From contig JALLAP010000240.1 in NCBI GenBank assembly GCA_036939355.1, positions 1 through 17,014 of the forward strand: a DNA stretch of 17,014 nucleotides, read 5' to 3'. A program made the translations under genes and the position numbers. The notes beneath the pieces were generated by a model. That model had not been told where the DNA came from, did no database searches, and saw only the letters and a program-made list of their open reading frames with translations. Every line of letters begins with the position of its first letter. The stretch's first letter is position 1. The stretch comes from Thalassiosira profunda. Lineage: Eukaryota; Bacillariophyta; Thalassiosirophyceae; Thalassiosirales; Thalassiosiraceae. Shown here in pieces: positions 9,001 to 15,024 of the stretch.

Positions 9001-9248
9001 TTGAGCCCGCCCTCGTACACATCACCGTTAGGGTAGTCGATGATCCCGCGCTCGGCATAGCTCCGATCCGGCGCTCCTGCACCATTGCAAGCGGGAGGGC
9101 CTCGAGAATTTCGAGCGTCGGCAACGGACGACGCGGAATCGAGCGCGAGCGCAAATTCACCTAGGAGGTCTTCCCCAGGAGCAGCATTTGCAGAAGGATC
9201 GCCGCCCACCTTCGCCTCCTCATCGGTCCTCCCCAGGGCTCTCGCCAT
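6063..9248 (-). CDS. MORN-repeat, MYND zinc finger and LRR-like protein
   Basis: 1061 residues from the Met at 9248, single exon. Array 1 (from residue 72; nt about 9035-8065) has 14 MORN units of about 23 residues (YxNGxxYxGEWKxGxxHGxG), the last degenerate. A linker with LRSQYSQQRRL follows, then array 2 of seven units (nt about 7884-7410), and a second linker with LRSTQSQQRRL. A complete MYND finger (residues 666-706) has all eight ligands in the order C-x2-C, C-x2-C, C-x3-C, H-x3-C. The remainder (nt about 7130-6063) is leucine-rich with spaced LxxLxL segments, like LRR/AMN1-type repeats. Known: MORN repeats often bind membranes or scaffold proteins; MYND fingers bind proline-rich peptides. 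Inference: a scaffold or adaptor; no enzyme domain is visible. An in-frame Met at 9347 exists, but that stretch contains a CCAAT box, so 9248 with its GGCATGG context is preferred. Confidence 0.9.
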   Translation of the reverse strand: MARALGRTDEEAKVGGDPSANAAPGEDLLGEFALALDSASSVADARNSRGPPACNGAGAPDRSYAERGIIDYPNGDVYEGGLKDGKRHGRGVCKFACGSIYDCEWQDDAPHGEGRFTASNGHIYVGEIKDGKKHGKGRAEWSGVGVYDGEWLEGVEHGTGTYHREDGITYEGEFENGREHGKGALKGRDWSCTGDWKNGKMHGRGVWRCDSGSVYDGEWKEGERHGVGTMTYEDGRAYQGEFKEGTQHGKGTMKWADSGVYDGEWKNGQMNGKGVYTFSNGDVYDGEWKNGQMNGTGTETFANGGVYEGECRDGKAHGRGTMKWEGGKVYVGEFKNDKQHGQGTMMWPSGKAYEGHWVDGVEHGKGTMKHPSGEIIEGNWVRGELANGDAINQCPPGNVTGESSLPNADTRNDDTAPSANRKLLDGRRLRSQYSQQRRLQGGKRTCENAKMETIHYDNGDVYEGEVKDGRRNGKGVCRYADGCVYDGEWKDDLHQWGTMSGINGAYKGEWKDNKMHGTGIFVSSSGDVYEGEFEQGTFWGKGTNKWKDGQSYSGDHKEGKAHGRGTLVWKNGHVYEGEWVEGKQHGRGTITKASGEVFDGEFVDGQRVWSKARVTSLNASEGKQIEREKCASEQPAKGQRLYDECTLRSTQSQQRRLENNVTAKKCEHCGVDDYQYKLRVCSRCNLALFCSAACQQAASRSHRRICDIASELPSRDADQIYLRYDRDTMVDLDAGLRCATKYMANLKYLQINLETMAKDDTIKLSAKQLSSLFRSKRGSLKSVFLLTNVLGCHHLNDLCESGAVWKDLHGLKQLRLDCIRFNDVQPIHDIIGQQKGTLEVLWLPRLQIDWSRAKCRRSLAQAISSCKRLVKLDLRLCLLMDSDLKIMLQDLPNLRILHFERNLKHSHEFTDNTCAIIARKCPGLQELSLFNHIQISVRGIRKILGGCIHLRSFATSSFKLRSKDVQSLLDGAPRLLFFLYLGGESGVPEAEISEIIEATGGRVVFQHDTSYRAGAPYFEPDNVSVETREKYERLTNVLRSNIWNRRDDPEVANEWAEMFEG
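7131..7253 (-). other. MYND zinc-finger segment
   Basis: Translates on the minus strand with the ligand set C, C, C, C, C, C, H, C in canonical MYND spacing, including CSRCNLALFCSAACQQ. All metal-binding positions are intact, so the finger should fold. Confidence 0.88.
7410..7884 (-). repeat. MORN repeat array 2 (7 units)
   Basis: Seven units separated from array 1 by about 60 residues. The second unit is shortened by two residues and the last has lost HGxG. The array is flanked on both sides by related SQQRRL linkers. Confidence 0.86.
8065..9035 (-). repeat. MORN repeat array 1 (14 units)
   Basis: Fourteen units of about 69 nt. Two adjacent ones share an exact 41-nt block (8363-8403 and 8432-8472, 69 nt apart), indicating recent copying. 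The sixth unit is shortened and the last has lost the HGxG motif. Confidence 0.88.
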
Positions 9249-9315
9249 GCCTGTGCGCCCACCCCACTGCGCGTGCGCAACTTCTCTCTTTGGCTTTGGA
9301 CTTTGGACGCAGCGG

Positions 9316-9320
9316 CCAAT
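9316..9320 (-). promoter_or_regulatory. CCAAT box upstream of the MORN gene
   Basis: CCAAT on the plus strand, ATTGG in gene orientation, 68 nt upstream of the Met at 9248. The distance suits an NF-Y-type site. A similar inverted CCAAT precedes the small secreted gene. Confidence 0.4.
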
Positions 9321-9838
9321 AAGGCTACGTGAAATGACAAAGGTCATAAGTAAAGCAAATGATACTGAAAGGTTCAGATACTTAGATAAGTACGATAGTT
9401 ATCAATACTCTCAAAATAAAAGATTTGTAGCCCTAAAATAAGAAGAACCCCGGCCCAGCGAGCTAGAGCAGCGAGCAAGCAACGTGCACGCTCCGTGCCG
9501 GGTGCCGGCCCTGCCCCACGGCAGCGAACAAGGCGTGACAGGGAGACAGGCTTGGGTTGGGAGGACGGGGGTCCCCTTGGCGCCGGCGGGGGTGGGGCAG
9601 GTGGTGGCGAAGGGGATGGCGGATGGCGGTGCAGTCCGTCAAACGTCACATGAACCATCAGAATTTCTGGATGGACCACGCGCGGGCAACACACACACAA
9701 TCCACATAAGCAAATCCCACACCCCCCGCCGCGGGCGATGGCGACGGGAGCAACGGGGGTGGGTCGACGGGGAGGCAGAGGTGGGCACGCGCATGAGCAT
9801 GAGCATGTGTCAGTTTGGGGGGCGCCGCCGCTGCGGCT

Positions 9839-9877
9839 GGGGAGGGATTGGCGGGGCGGGGGCTGAGGGGGGTTGGG
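9839..9877 (+). other. G-quadruplex candidate
   Basis: Six runs of three or more G (9839-9842, 9844-9846, 9853-9856, 9858-9862, 9867-9872, 9875-9877) with loops of 1-6 nt satisfy the usual quadruplex pattern on the plus strand. Role unknown. Confidence 0.5.
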
Positions 9878-10642
9878 AGAGCTGGAATGGCAGCATCACA
9901 GGTGGACGGTGGGGGCGGTGGTGGTGGAGTGGGGAGCAAGCTAGTGCGTGAGCGGGGGCAAGGAGGCGGAGAGGAGGCGAGGCTCAGATGATATGAGGGC
10001 GGGTGGGTGATTCGATTTCAAAAATTCGAGGAAAAATCAAAAATCTCCCTCATTTTTTTTTCGAGGCCGGCCCCGTTCGACGCCTCGACGACGACGGCTC
10101 CAGGGCGATGGATCCGCGGCGGAGGAGGCGGAGGCGGCAGTAGGTGAGCGCCGTTGTCGTTGTGCTCGTGTCATTCGTCGGGTGACGGTGGGCGGGCGCG
10201 GGGCTTTTTTGCGTTGGGGGAGAAGGCGCCCGCTCCCGGACGGTCCCCCCGCTCGCGAGGAGTGGACGGACCTGGACGGACGAGGAGGAGGGCGAGGGCG
10301 CTGGGGTGGATGAAGGCGCCCTGTCGCGGGCGCTCGATTCCGCGCACGTCGGGGGCGTCGGACGGCCTGGGCGGGGATTGGGGGGAGGCGTCGTCCGTCA
10401 TTTTGGACGGGGGACCGGACCGGGAGGCCTGCCGGAGGGCGAGGACCGCTGGACGCGTCGCTCGGACGGCCGGCGCGGGCGCTCGTGGGGGCGCTTGTCC
10501 GCGGAGGGGGCGGGGCGCGGTCCAGTCGCGGGAGGAGAGGCCGGCCGACGTCCCCGTCCAACGTTCTTTTTTTGTCTTCCCGTCGTCCTGCTCGCTCACC
10601 CGCCTTCGATCGATCTACTACCAGGGCCCGGGCGCCGACATC

Positions 10643-13093
10643 ATGGTCTTCGTGGGGCGCAGCGCCCGCAAGCGGGGGGAGCACAGCCTCCGTGCGGACT
10701 ACAAAGGTCCCACGAGTAGGCACGTCGACGACCGCAGTCAGTTCGCGGATCAAATGGCCAGCGCTCCCCTGCCATTGGGCCGGGATGGCCAGGCGACGGG
10801 CCATCCGGTCCCCAGAGAGAGTGAGTCGAACTGCTTTCCCTTCGTTCTCGTCCGCTCCCTTCCTCTAAGACAATCCTCGTCGCCCGTCTCCAGCCATGAC
10901 CGGAGCTGCAGCGCGTGTTGTCCTTCGACAGGGGCAGGACGACGCTCCGGAGGGCGATGGCGCTGCTCTGGCGCTTTCTCCCCCTGGTGTTCTGGTGACT
11001 TCTCCTTTTCCGTACATGCTCAAGACGGGCAATGGCGCTGCCCCGGTGCAATCGCTCGTGGTCGGCGGCAACCCTCCCGGGACGTCCGGTCGGGGTGCGT
11101 GCAGTTGTTTGCGTCGTCCCGTTCTGTATCCCTGCCCTCGCCTTCTGACCCTCCGCTCCTTGCAGGTACGCGAACCCCTTCGGCTCTCGAGCGCCAGTTG
11201 GCCCTCGAGCGCCGCACTCCTGCCTCGTCCAACGCGAAGTCTAGGCGCGACTTTGTGCTCTCTCCTTTGCCCGATGGCAACGGTGGCACTCACTCTCCAG
11301 CGGCGCTCGGTCATGGTGCGTGCAGTGTGTCCCCGTCTTGGTTCTTCTGAATCGTCGCCCTCCATTCTGACGCGTTGCGCCTTGCAGCCAAGGGCACTCC
11401 AACGGGAGCGCTCGAGCAGTACAGAACGCCGCAAGCGACTGCCCCGAAGTCCGGCGGCCAGTCGACGTGCCAGTCGGCGAAGGTTTCGCCGGATGCCGCC
11501 TCCTCGCCGGTCGACGGTCTGGTCATAAATTACCGCGACGGCCGCGATCCATCGCCGGACGGGAGCGCTCTCTCGGCCCGCAGCCGCGCCCGCTTGGCCG
11601 ATGCTGCGTCGCCGCTTGGCAACCTCGCCATGCAACGCCCCAGCCCTCTCTTGGCCCGGAGGCTCGCTGCCTCCTCTCCCTGCAGCGCCAAGCTCACACC
11701 CCGCAGCGCATCCGGCTCTGGCTCCCGTGGCACCATTCGCTCCCGCAGGAGCCCTGTCTCCAGCTCGAGCGGATCCTTGCGGAGGCCCGACCCGCCTGGG
11801 ACTTGCTCGCCTGTCGAGCAGCGACTGGAGCAGCAGCGGTTGGACGCGCTGGTGGATGAGATGGAGCAGCTGAAGCAGCAGTACTCTGAGCTGGTGCGGA
11901 AGCACTCCGAGCTGTCCAATCAGCAGGGGCAGATGGGGATAGGGCTCGTGGAAGAGATGCTCTCCCTGGAGCAGGAGCTCGCCGGCGTGAAGACGCAAGC
12001 GCTCGAGACCAGCGCCCGCCTCAATGCTCAGGCGGGCACTCTCGCCGCTGTCAATAAGCGGTACGTCGATCTGACGGTGGAGCAAAAAGCGCAAGGCCGT
12101 CGCCTCAGCGGGCAGCATGAGCGGCTCTCCCGGCTCTCGCGCGAGCAGACAAAGCTACGCCTTGCCCACGGAGAAAAACGCAACATTGTCGATGATCTGT
12201 GCGAGATCGTGGGCGAACACAGTACGCAGCTCGTGGCTCTCGGGGAGAACGTCGCCAACAACGCGCAGCGGCTCGCAGGTGCCGAGGGGCGGCTCGAGGC
12301 TGCCGAGGGGCGGCTCAAGGCTGTCGAGGGGGACGTCGAAGCGCTCAAGGCCGAAATTACTCGGCAACTGCAGGTTTATCGACGTCAAANAGGCTGTCGA
12401 GGGGGACGTCGAAGCGCTCAAGGCCGAAATTACTCGGCAACTGCAGGTTTATCGACGTCAAATGCAGGTTGGCCAGGTGGAGATGGTGAAGTCGAAGCCA
12501 GGGTTGATGGCGAAGGTACGCTGCTATCTTCTCCTCTCTTCTCGGTGCTCCTTGCGACCCCGCTCACTCTCCTCCTCTCCACCCACCCAGGCGTGCGACT
12601 TCATCAAGAGCTTGATGGATCGATTCTCTGATGGCGGTCGCAGGATCATTCCCTTCGATCTCTCCCACATGACCGAGATCGCGGGCATGCTCAATGCCCA
12701 GGTTCAGTCTTCTAAGCCCTTTGGGAAGAAGAGCCGTCAAAGGACGACCCTCAACAAGTTGGAGCTATGGGACCTCTACGAGACCAAATTCTCGCCGGAC
12801 ATTGAGCGCGGTAAGTGCCCTCCCTTCACGTCCAGACGCCCACTGCCTTTTTGACCGAGTACGATACTCACGCACGCTCTTCTTACGAAGGACCCTTCCA
12901 CAAGGCGGACGATATGGCGATTATTCAGGCTTGGAACGAGAAGAAGAGCGCGCGAGAGATCGGCGCGACTGTGCTTCCAGCGAGCGGCCGCGGCGCTCGC
13001 GACTTGCGCCAGATGGACTCGCGTATCGAGTGGCTGAAGGCAAACGCTGAGGAAAAATACGGCGAGAAGATGCTTTCGAAGAAGAAATCGTAG
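10643..13093 (+). CDS. Six-exon coiled-coil protein of unknown function
   Basis: Exons: 10643-10820, 10894-11094, 11166-11315, 11388-12389 continuing at 12463-12515, 12591-12810, 12891-13093. After collapsing the 73-nt assembly duplication the exons sum to 2007 nt, exactly 669 codons (668 residues), with every junction in frame. Seen: the first 310 residues or so are basic and Ser/Pro/Arg-rich. A long heptad-type coiled coil starts around VEQRLEQQRLDALVDEMEQL, rich in Leu, Glu, Gln and Lys, and ends near VYRRQMQVGQVEMVK. Exon 5 (ACDFIKSLMDRF...) is compact and mixed. Exon 6 contains AIIQAWNEKKSAREIG and RQMDSRIEWLK, weakly like a Myb/helix-turn-helix fold, and ends in a basic SKKKS tail. I recognise no family. 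Inference: a dimeric scaffold or a DNA-associated protein. The start at 10643 is the first Met of the frame after a pyrimidine-rich tract; an upstream exon is possible. Confidence 0.75.
10821..10893 (+). other. Intron 1 of the coiled-coil gene (73 nt, phase 1)
   Basis: Donor A|GTGAGT, acceptor GTCTCCAG, pyrimidine-rich inside. Splicing joins the frame of exon 1 to the frame of exon 2. Confidence 0.75.
11095..11165 (+). other. Intron 2 of the coiled-coil gene (71 nt, phase 1)
   Basis: Donor GTGCGTGCAG, candidate branch site TTCTGAC, acceptor CCTTGCAG. It resembles intron 3 closely at both ends and in the branch region. Confidence 0.75.
11316..11387 (+). other. Intron 3 of the coiled-coil gene (72 nt, phase 1)
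   Basis: Donor GTGCGTGCAG, TTCTGAC exactly 16 nt before the intron end as in intron 2, acceptor CCTTGCAG. Contains an in-frame stop (TGA) if not removed. Confidence 0.77.
12281..12343 (+). repeat. Three 21-bp tandem repeats in the coiled coil
   Basis: Units at 12281-12301, 12302-12322 and 12323-12343 encode AEGRLEA, AEGRLKA and VEGDVEA, one heptad each. The first two differ by one base. Confidence 0.75.
12318..12462 (+). repeat. 72-nt exact duplication around the N at 12390 (assembly joint)
   Basis: 12318-12389 and 12391-12462 are identical and flank a single N. This is what two overlapping contigs joined without merging look like. The extra 73 nt breaks the reading frame; removing one copy and the N restores it. 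Confidence 0.88.
12516..12590 (+). other. Intron 4 of the coiled-coil gene (75 nt, phase 0)
   Basis: Donor AAG|GTACGC, long C/T tract, acceptor CACCCAG. The only phase 0 intron of the gene. Its length is a multiple of three. Confidence 0.7.
12811..12890 (+). other. Intron 5 of the coiled-coil gene (80 nt, phase 1)
   Basis: Consensus donor GTAAGT; acceptor TTACGAAG, a less usual AAG ending. Reading through gives a stop soon after the donor (TTTTTGA); splicing continues in frame to the final stop at 13091-13093. Confidence 0.72.
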
Positions 13094-13200
13094 AGGCTCG
13101 CACTCGTGGCACTGCCTCCTCGCTCGCNAATACGGCGAGAAGATGCTTTCGAAGAAGAAATCGTAGAGGCTCGCACTCGTGGCGCTGCCTCCTCGCTCGC
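13056..13200 (+). repeat. 72-nt duplication around the N at 13128 (assembly joint)
   Basis: 13056-13127 and 13129-13200 match except for A at 13111 against G at 13184. The stop codon of the coiled-coil gene lies in the first copy and is repeated in the second. The base difference may be an allelic site or a read error. Confidence 0.87.
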
Positions 13201-13475
13201 CTCTTCGCGGCTGAGGGTGCTTCAGCTCTGGAGCTTGCCTGTAGGTGTTCTGGCTTTCTTTGGGTTGGGTTGAGTTATGGGTTGGGTTTGGGGTTTGGGG
13301 TTTGGGGTACGGAGTGGGCAAGCTTTGACTAAAATCCAAGATAAACAGTAGTGCATGTCCTCTCCCACACTACGATATGTATTTATCTAATCAAGCGTGC
13401 ATTTCCCGGAAAGGATTCGTAATAAGATTGAACGTATCTTGGCTTCTGCTCATCAGTTACGATGCTCGCGCATTC
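13094..13475. other. Convergent intergenic region with TTTGGGG-like tract
   Basis: Lies between the 3' ends of the coiled-coil gene and the secreted-protein gene. It holds the second copy of the contig overlap (13129-13200), a G/T-rich tract and, near 13331-13345, A-rich sequence that may serve 3' end formation. No gene seen. Confidence 0.5.
13262..13307 (+). repeat. Degenerate telomere-like G/T tract
   Basis: Starts as GGGTT units and ends in three TTTGGGG units on the plus strand. It has seven G runs of three or four bases, so it fits a quadruplex pattern. It falls in the likely 3' untranslated region of the coiled-coil gene. Confidence 0.6.
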
Positions 13476-14009
13476 TCAAACGCCCCCACCCTGCTCCGGC
13501 GAACTGGTACTGCTGGTGCTCGTGGGGCATCCTCCTTCCATCGTCGTCTTCTCGCAACGGTACCGATCAGCACGGTGCTGTTGGTACGGCACCCAGAGGT
13601 CTAGGTCGTCTTGGTTCCCATTATCAGCGCATTCCGTGTCCGGCAGGATGCCCACGCTCAACTGGCAAGGATCGCCGCCGGCGAAGAACGCGGGATCTTC
13701 GTAGACGATTGGATCGGTGTTGTTGGAATAGTCGCACTCGTAAAACGTCCGCTGGTTTTGGCCGTCCAAGTAGACGGAACACTCGTTCACTGCGGTAGTG
13801 GTTGGGTTGCCGGCAGAATCGGTGTCGGGGAGATCGGGGCACAGCTCCTCGACGAGGTCCTCGACGTCCGGCCATATTTCCGCGCAGGGCATGTATCCCA
13901 CCAATTCCCTCCGCATGGTGTTGCTTCCATTATAATTGCCCTCGCCCCGAAGGAACGCGGGGGCGACGGGGTTCGCGGCAAGGAGAGCCATAGGGAGGAC
14001 GTGCTTCAT
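13476..14009 (-). CDS. Small secreted protein with eight cysteines
   Basis: 177 residues. The start at 14009 sits in an excellent GCCGCCATGA context. Seen: a hydrophobic N-terminus with a likely cleavage after VAPA (residue 18), then an acidic mature chain with Cys at 42, 57, 77, 92, 115, 127, 152 and 161, which could form four disulfides, and two N-glycosylation sequons (N27-G-S and N96-N-T). The last 20 residues are Thr/Ser/Gly-rich and may be a read-through of a missed splice site. No recognised family. Inference: secreted or cell-wall-associated, folded by disulfides. A tandem repeat and a CCAAT box lie upstream. Convergent with the coiled-coil gene. Confidence 0.62.
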   Translation of the reverse strand: MKHVLPMALLAANPVAPAFLRGEGNYNGSNTMRRELVGYMPCAEIWPDVEDLVEELCPDLPDTDSAGNPTTTAVNECSVYLDGQNQRTFYECDYSNNTDPIVYEDPAFFAGGDPCQLSVGILPDTECADNGNQDDLDLWVPYQQHRADRYRCEKTTMEGGCPTSTSSTSSPEQGGGV

Positions 14010-14090
14010 GGCGGCGTGGCTATGTAGACGGGCAAGCGGCAGAGAAACAGAGTTGCGTCGTTGTCGGCTTGCAATTTTATGAGAGATCGC

Positions 14091-14095
14091 CCAAT
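14091..14095 (-). promoter_or_regulatory. CCAAT box upstream of the secreted-protein gene
   Basis: CCAAT on the plus strand (ATTGG in gene orientation), about 85 nt upstream of the start at 14009. It overlaps the edge of the tandem repeat at 14093-14174. Confidence 0.4.
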
Positions 14096-14174
14096 CAAAG
14101 TGTCGTGGTGAATTCTTCTTGTCAAGAACCTCGAGCGTGAATCAAAGTGTCGTGTGCCAAGAACCTCGAGCGTG
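14093..14174. repeat. Tandem repeat in the promoter of the secreted-protein gene
   Basis: Two head-to-tail copies, 14093-14139 and 14140-14174. Each begins AATCAAAGTGTCGTG and ends CAAGAACCTCGAGCGTG. The first copy has 12 more bases in the middle, including GAATTCTTC. They lie 84-165 nt upstream of the start codon at 14009, where duplicated transcription-factor sites would be expected. Confidence 0.7.
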
Positions 14175-14691
14175 CATGCAAATGAAGTGTCCACTGAGTG
14201 TCTTGGGCCGTCGAACTTTTCAGATGGGCAAGATACCGCGAGGCCAGAAAGATGATTCTTTTTGCAGCTGCTTCGAAGTAGTTCGCTCCGCCACCCGCCC
14301 CCCACTCGCGTGGGCGTGGTATCTATGTATCGCAATGCATCAATCAGCTTCATTAGATACTCTTATTAGATATGAAGAAACGACTCCTCATCGCATGGTA
14401 TCTCTCGTCTCTCCGTCACGAGGCTGCGCCTCCGAGCACATGTTGTGTCCTTGCATACGAAGTCATGTTGGACGCGTGGTCCCTCGGATCCTCCCGCCTT
14501 CGATTGGCGAGGTGGACGGGTGCCCGCCGCGGTGGTCGAATGTCGAATCACTAAACCCTATCCGGGGTTCATCTGCAATTCTGCGTGCATCTTCGGCGGC
14601 GTTGGAAGAGCAGCGGGCGGACGGCGCATACGGAGCCACGGCTCGATCCATCTTCTCCCCGCAAGCACAATCTGCAAGGATGCATCATCCA

Positions 14692-14904
14692 TCAACCGTC
14701 GACCAGGGAGTGATAGCAAAGCACCGAAGACGTCCTCCGCACGACGCCGCGCGGGAGAATCGGTCCTTCGTCGTCGTCGCGGGATCCGCCTCCGTCCGCC
14801 TTCTTTCGGAGCACCTCCCGCAGGAGCGCGAGTGACGAGACGGTCGTGACGAGGGACGCGGGGCAGCAGAGGAGGCAGGGGAGGGCGGCGGCGGCGGCGG
14901 CCAT
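14692..14904 (-). CDS. Possible small hydrophobic protein
   Basis: A 70-residue frame whose start has the same CAACCATGGC context as the gamma-SNAP start. Residues 1-27 are hydrophobic (MAAAAAALPCLLCCPASLVT...) and are followed by basic REVLRKK, like a signal anchor, then an acidic DDDE patch. The tail after PRG looks less protein-like, so a donor site there and a further exon at lower coordinates (frame at 14463-14651) are possible, but I found no strong GT donor. The alanine run is encoded by GCC repeats and could be chance. No family recognised. Confidence 0.27.
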   Translation of the reverse strand: MAAAAAALPCLLCCPASLVTTVSSLALLREVLRKKADGGGSRDDDEGPILPRGVVRRTSSVLCYHSLVDG

Positions 14905-14992
14905 GGTTGTTGTTATGAGGGCCGCGCAGGGCCGATCTCGGCGGAGGGCGAGTGTCTTGCCGGTATCGCCAAAAATATCGCCAAGTCAGTCA

Positions 14993-15010
14993 GTCTTGCT
15001 CGAGCAAGAC
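14993..15010. other. 18-nt perfect palindrome
   Basis: GTCTTGCTCGAGCAAGAC equals its own reverse complement. It lies about 150-170 nt beyond the stop codon of the stalk-protein gene, in its probable 3' untranslated region. Confidence 0.6.
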
Positions 15011-15024
15011 CTCTCAGGCAGAGA

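Larger units (their letters stand above)
9249..10642. other. Intergenic region between the MORN and coiled-coil genes
   Basis: About 1.4 kb between divergent genes. 9325-9445 is an AT-rich island, unlike its surroundings, and is likely promoter DNA of the MORN gene. 9450-10010 becomes increasingly G-rich on the plus strand, with a short GCATGA hexamer run near 9791. 10011-10062 is a second A/T tract. The long open frames here are arginine/proline/glycine-rich on both strands and resemble no family, as expected of GC-rich non-coding DNA. The 3' part may hold a 5' untranslated exon of the coiled-coil gene. Confidence 0.5.
14010..14691. promoter_or_regulatory. Upstream region of the secreted-protein gene
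   Basis: Contains the CCAAT box and tandem repeat near the start, then an AT-rich patch around 14330-14380 (GATACTCTTATTAGATATG). Beyond about 14400 I see nothing supportable. Open frames on both strands lack family resemblance, though 14463-14651 minus could be a second exon of the small hydrophobic candidate. Confidence 0.4.

Noticed and set aside
7701..9164. 487-residue plus-strand frame opposite the MORN gene
   Set aside because: A regular Leu/Val/Pro pattern arises as the antisense of MORN repeats; the minus strand has the conserved protein.
9484..9951. 155-residue plus-strand frame in the G-rich region
   Set aside because: Gly/Arg/Trp-rich composition expected of G-rich DNA; no domain, and it crosses the quadruplex-like cluster.
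10154..10642. Upstream continuation of the coiled-coil frame
   Set aside because: Open by GC content, Arg/Gly-rich with no domain, and interrupted by an apparent 3' splice site at 10622; kept only as a possible 5' untranslated region.
10037..10804. 255-residue minus-strand Pro/Arg-rich frame
   Set aside because: It lies opposite the coiled-coil gene start and has only GC-driven low complexity.
10865..12118. 417-residue minus-strand frame opposite the coiled-coil gene
   Set aside because: Antisense shadow; the plus strand has consistent splice sites, phases and a coiled coil.
12318..13200. Real tandem duplications or mobile-element target duplications
   Set aside because: Each pair flanks exactly one N and collapsing the first restores the frame, which fits unmerged contig ends far better.
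13262..13307. Chromosome end
   Set aside because: The G/T tract is short and degenerate, is not TTAGGG, and ordinary genes continue on both sides.
14119..14835. 238-residue plus-strand frame
   Set aside because: No domain or good start context, and it covers the promoter repeat of the minus-strand secreted gene.
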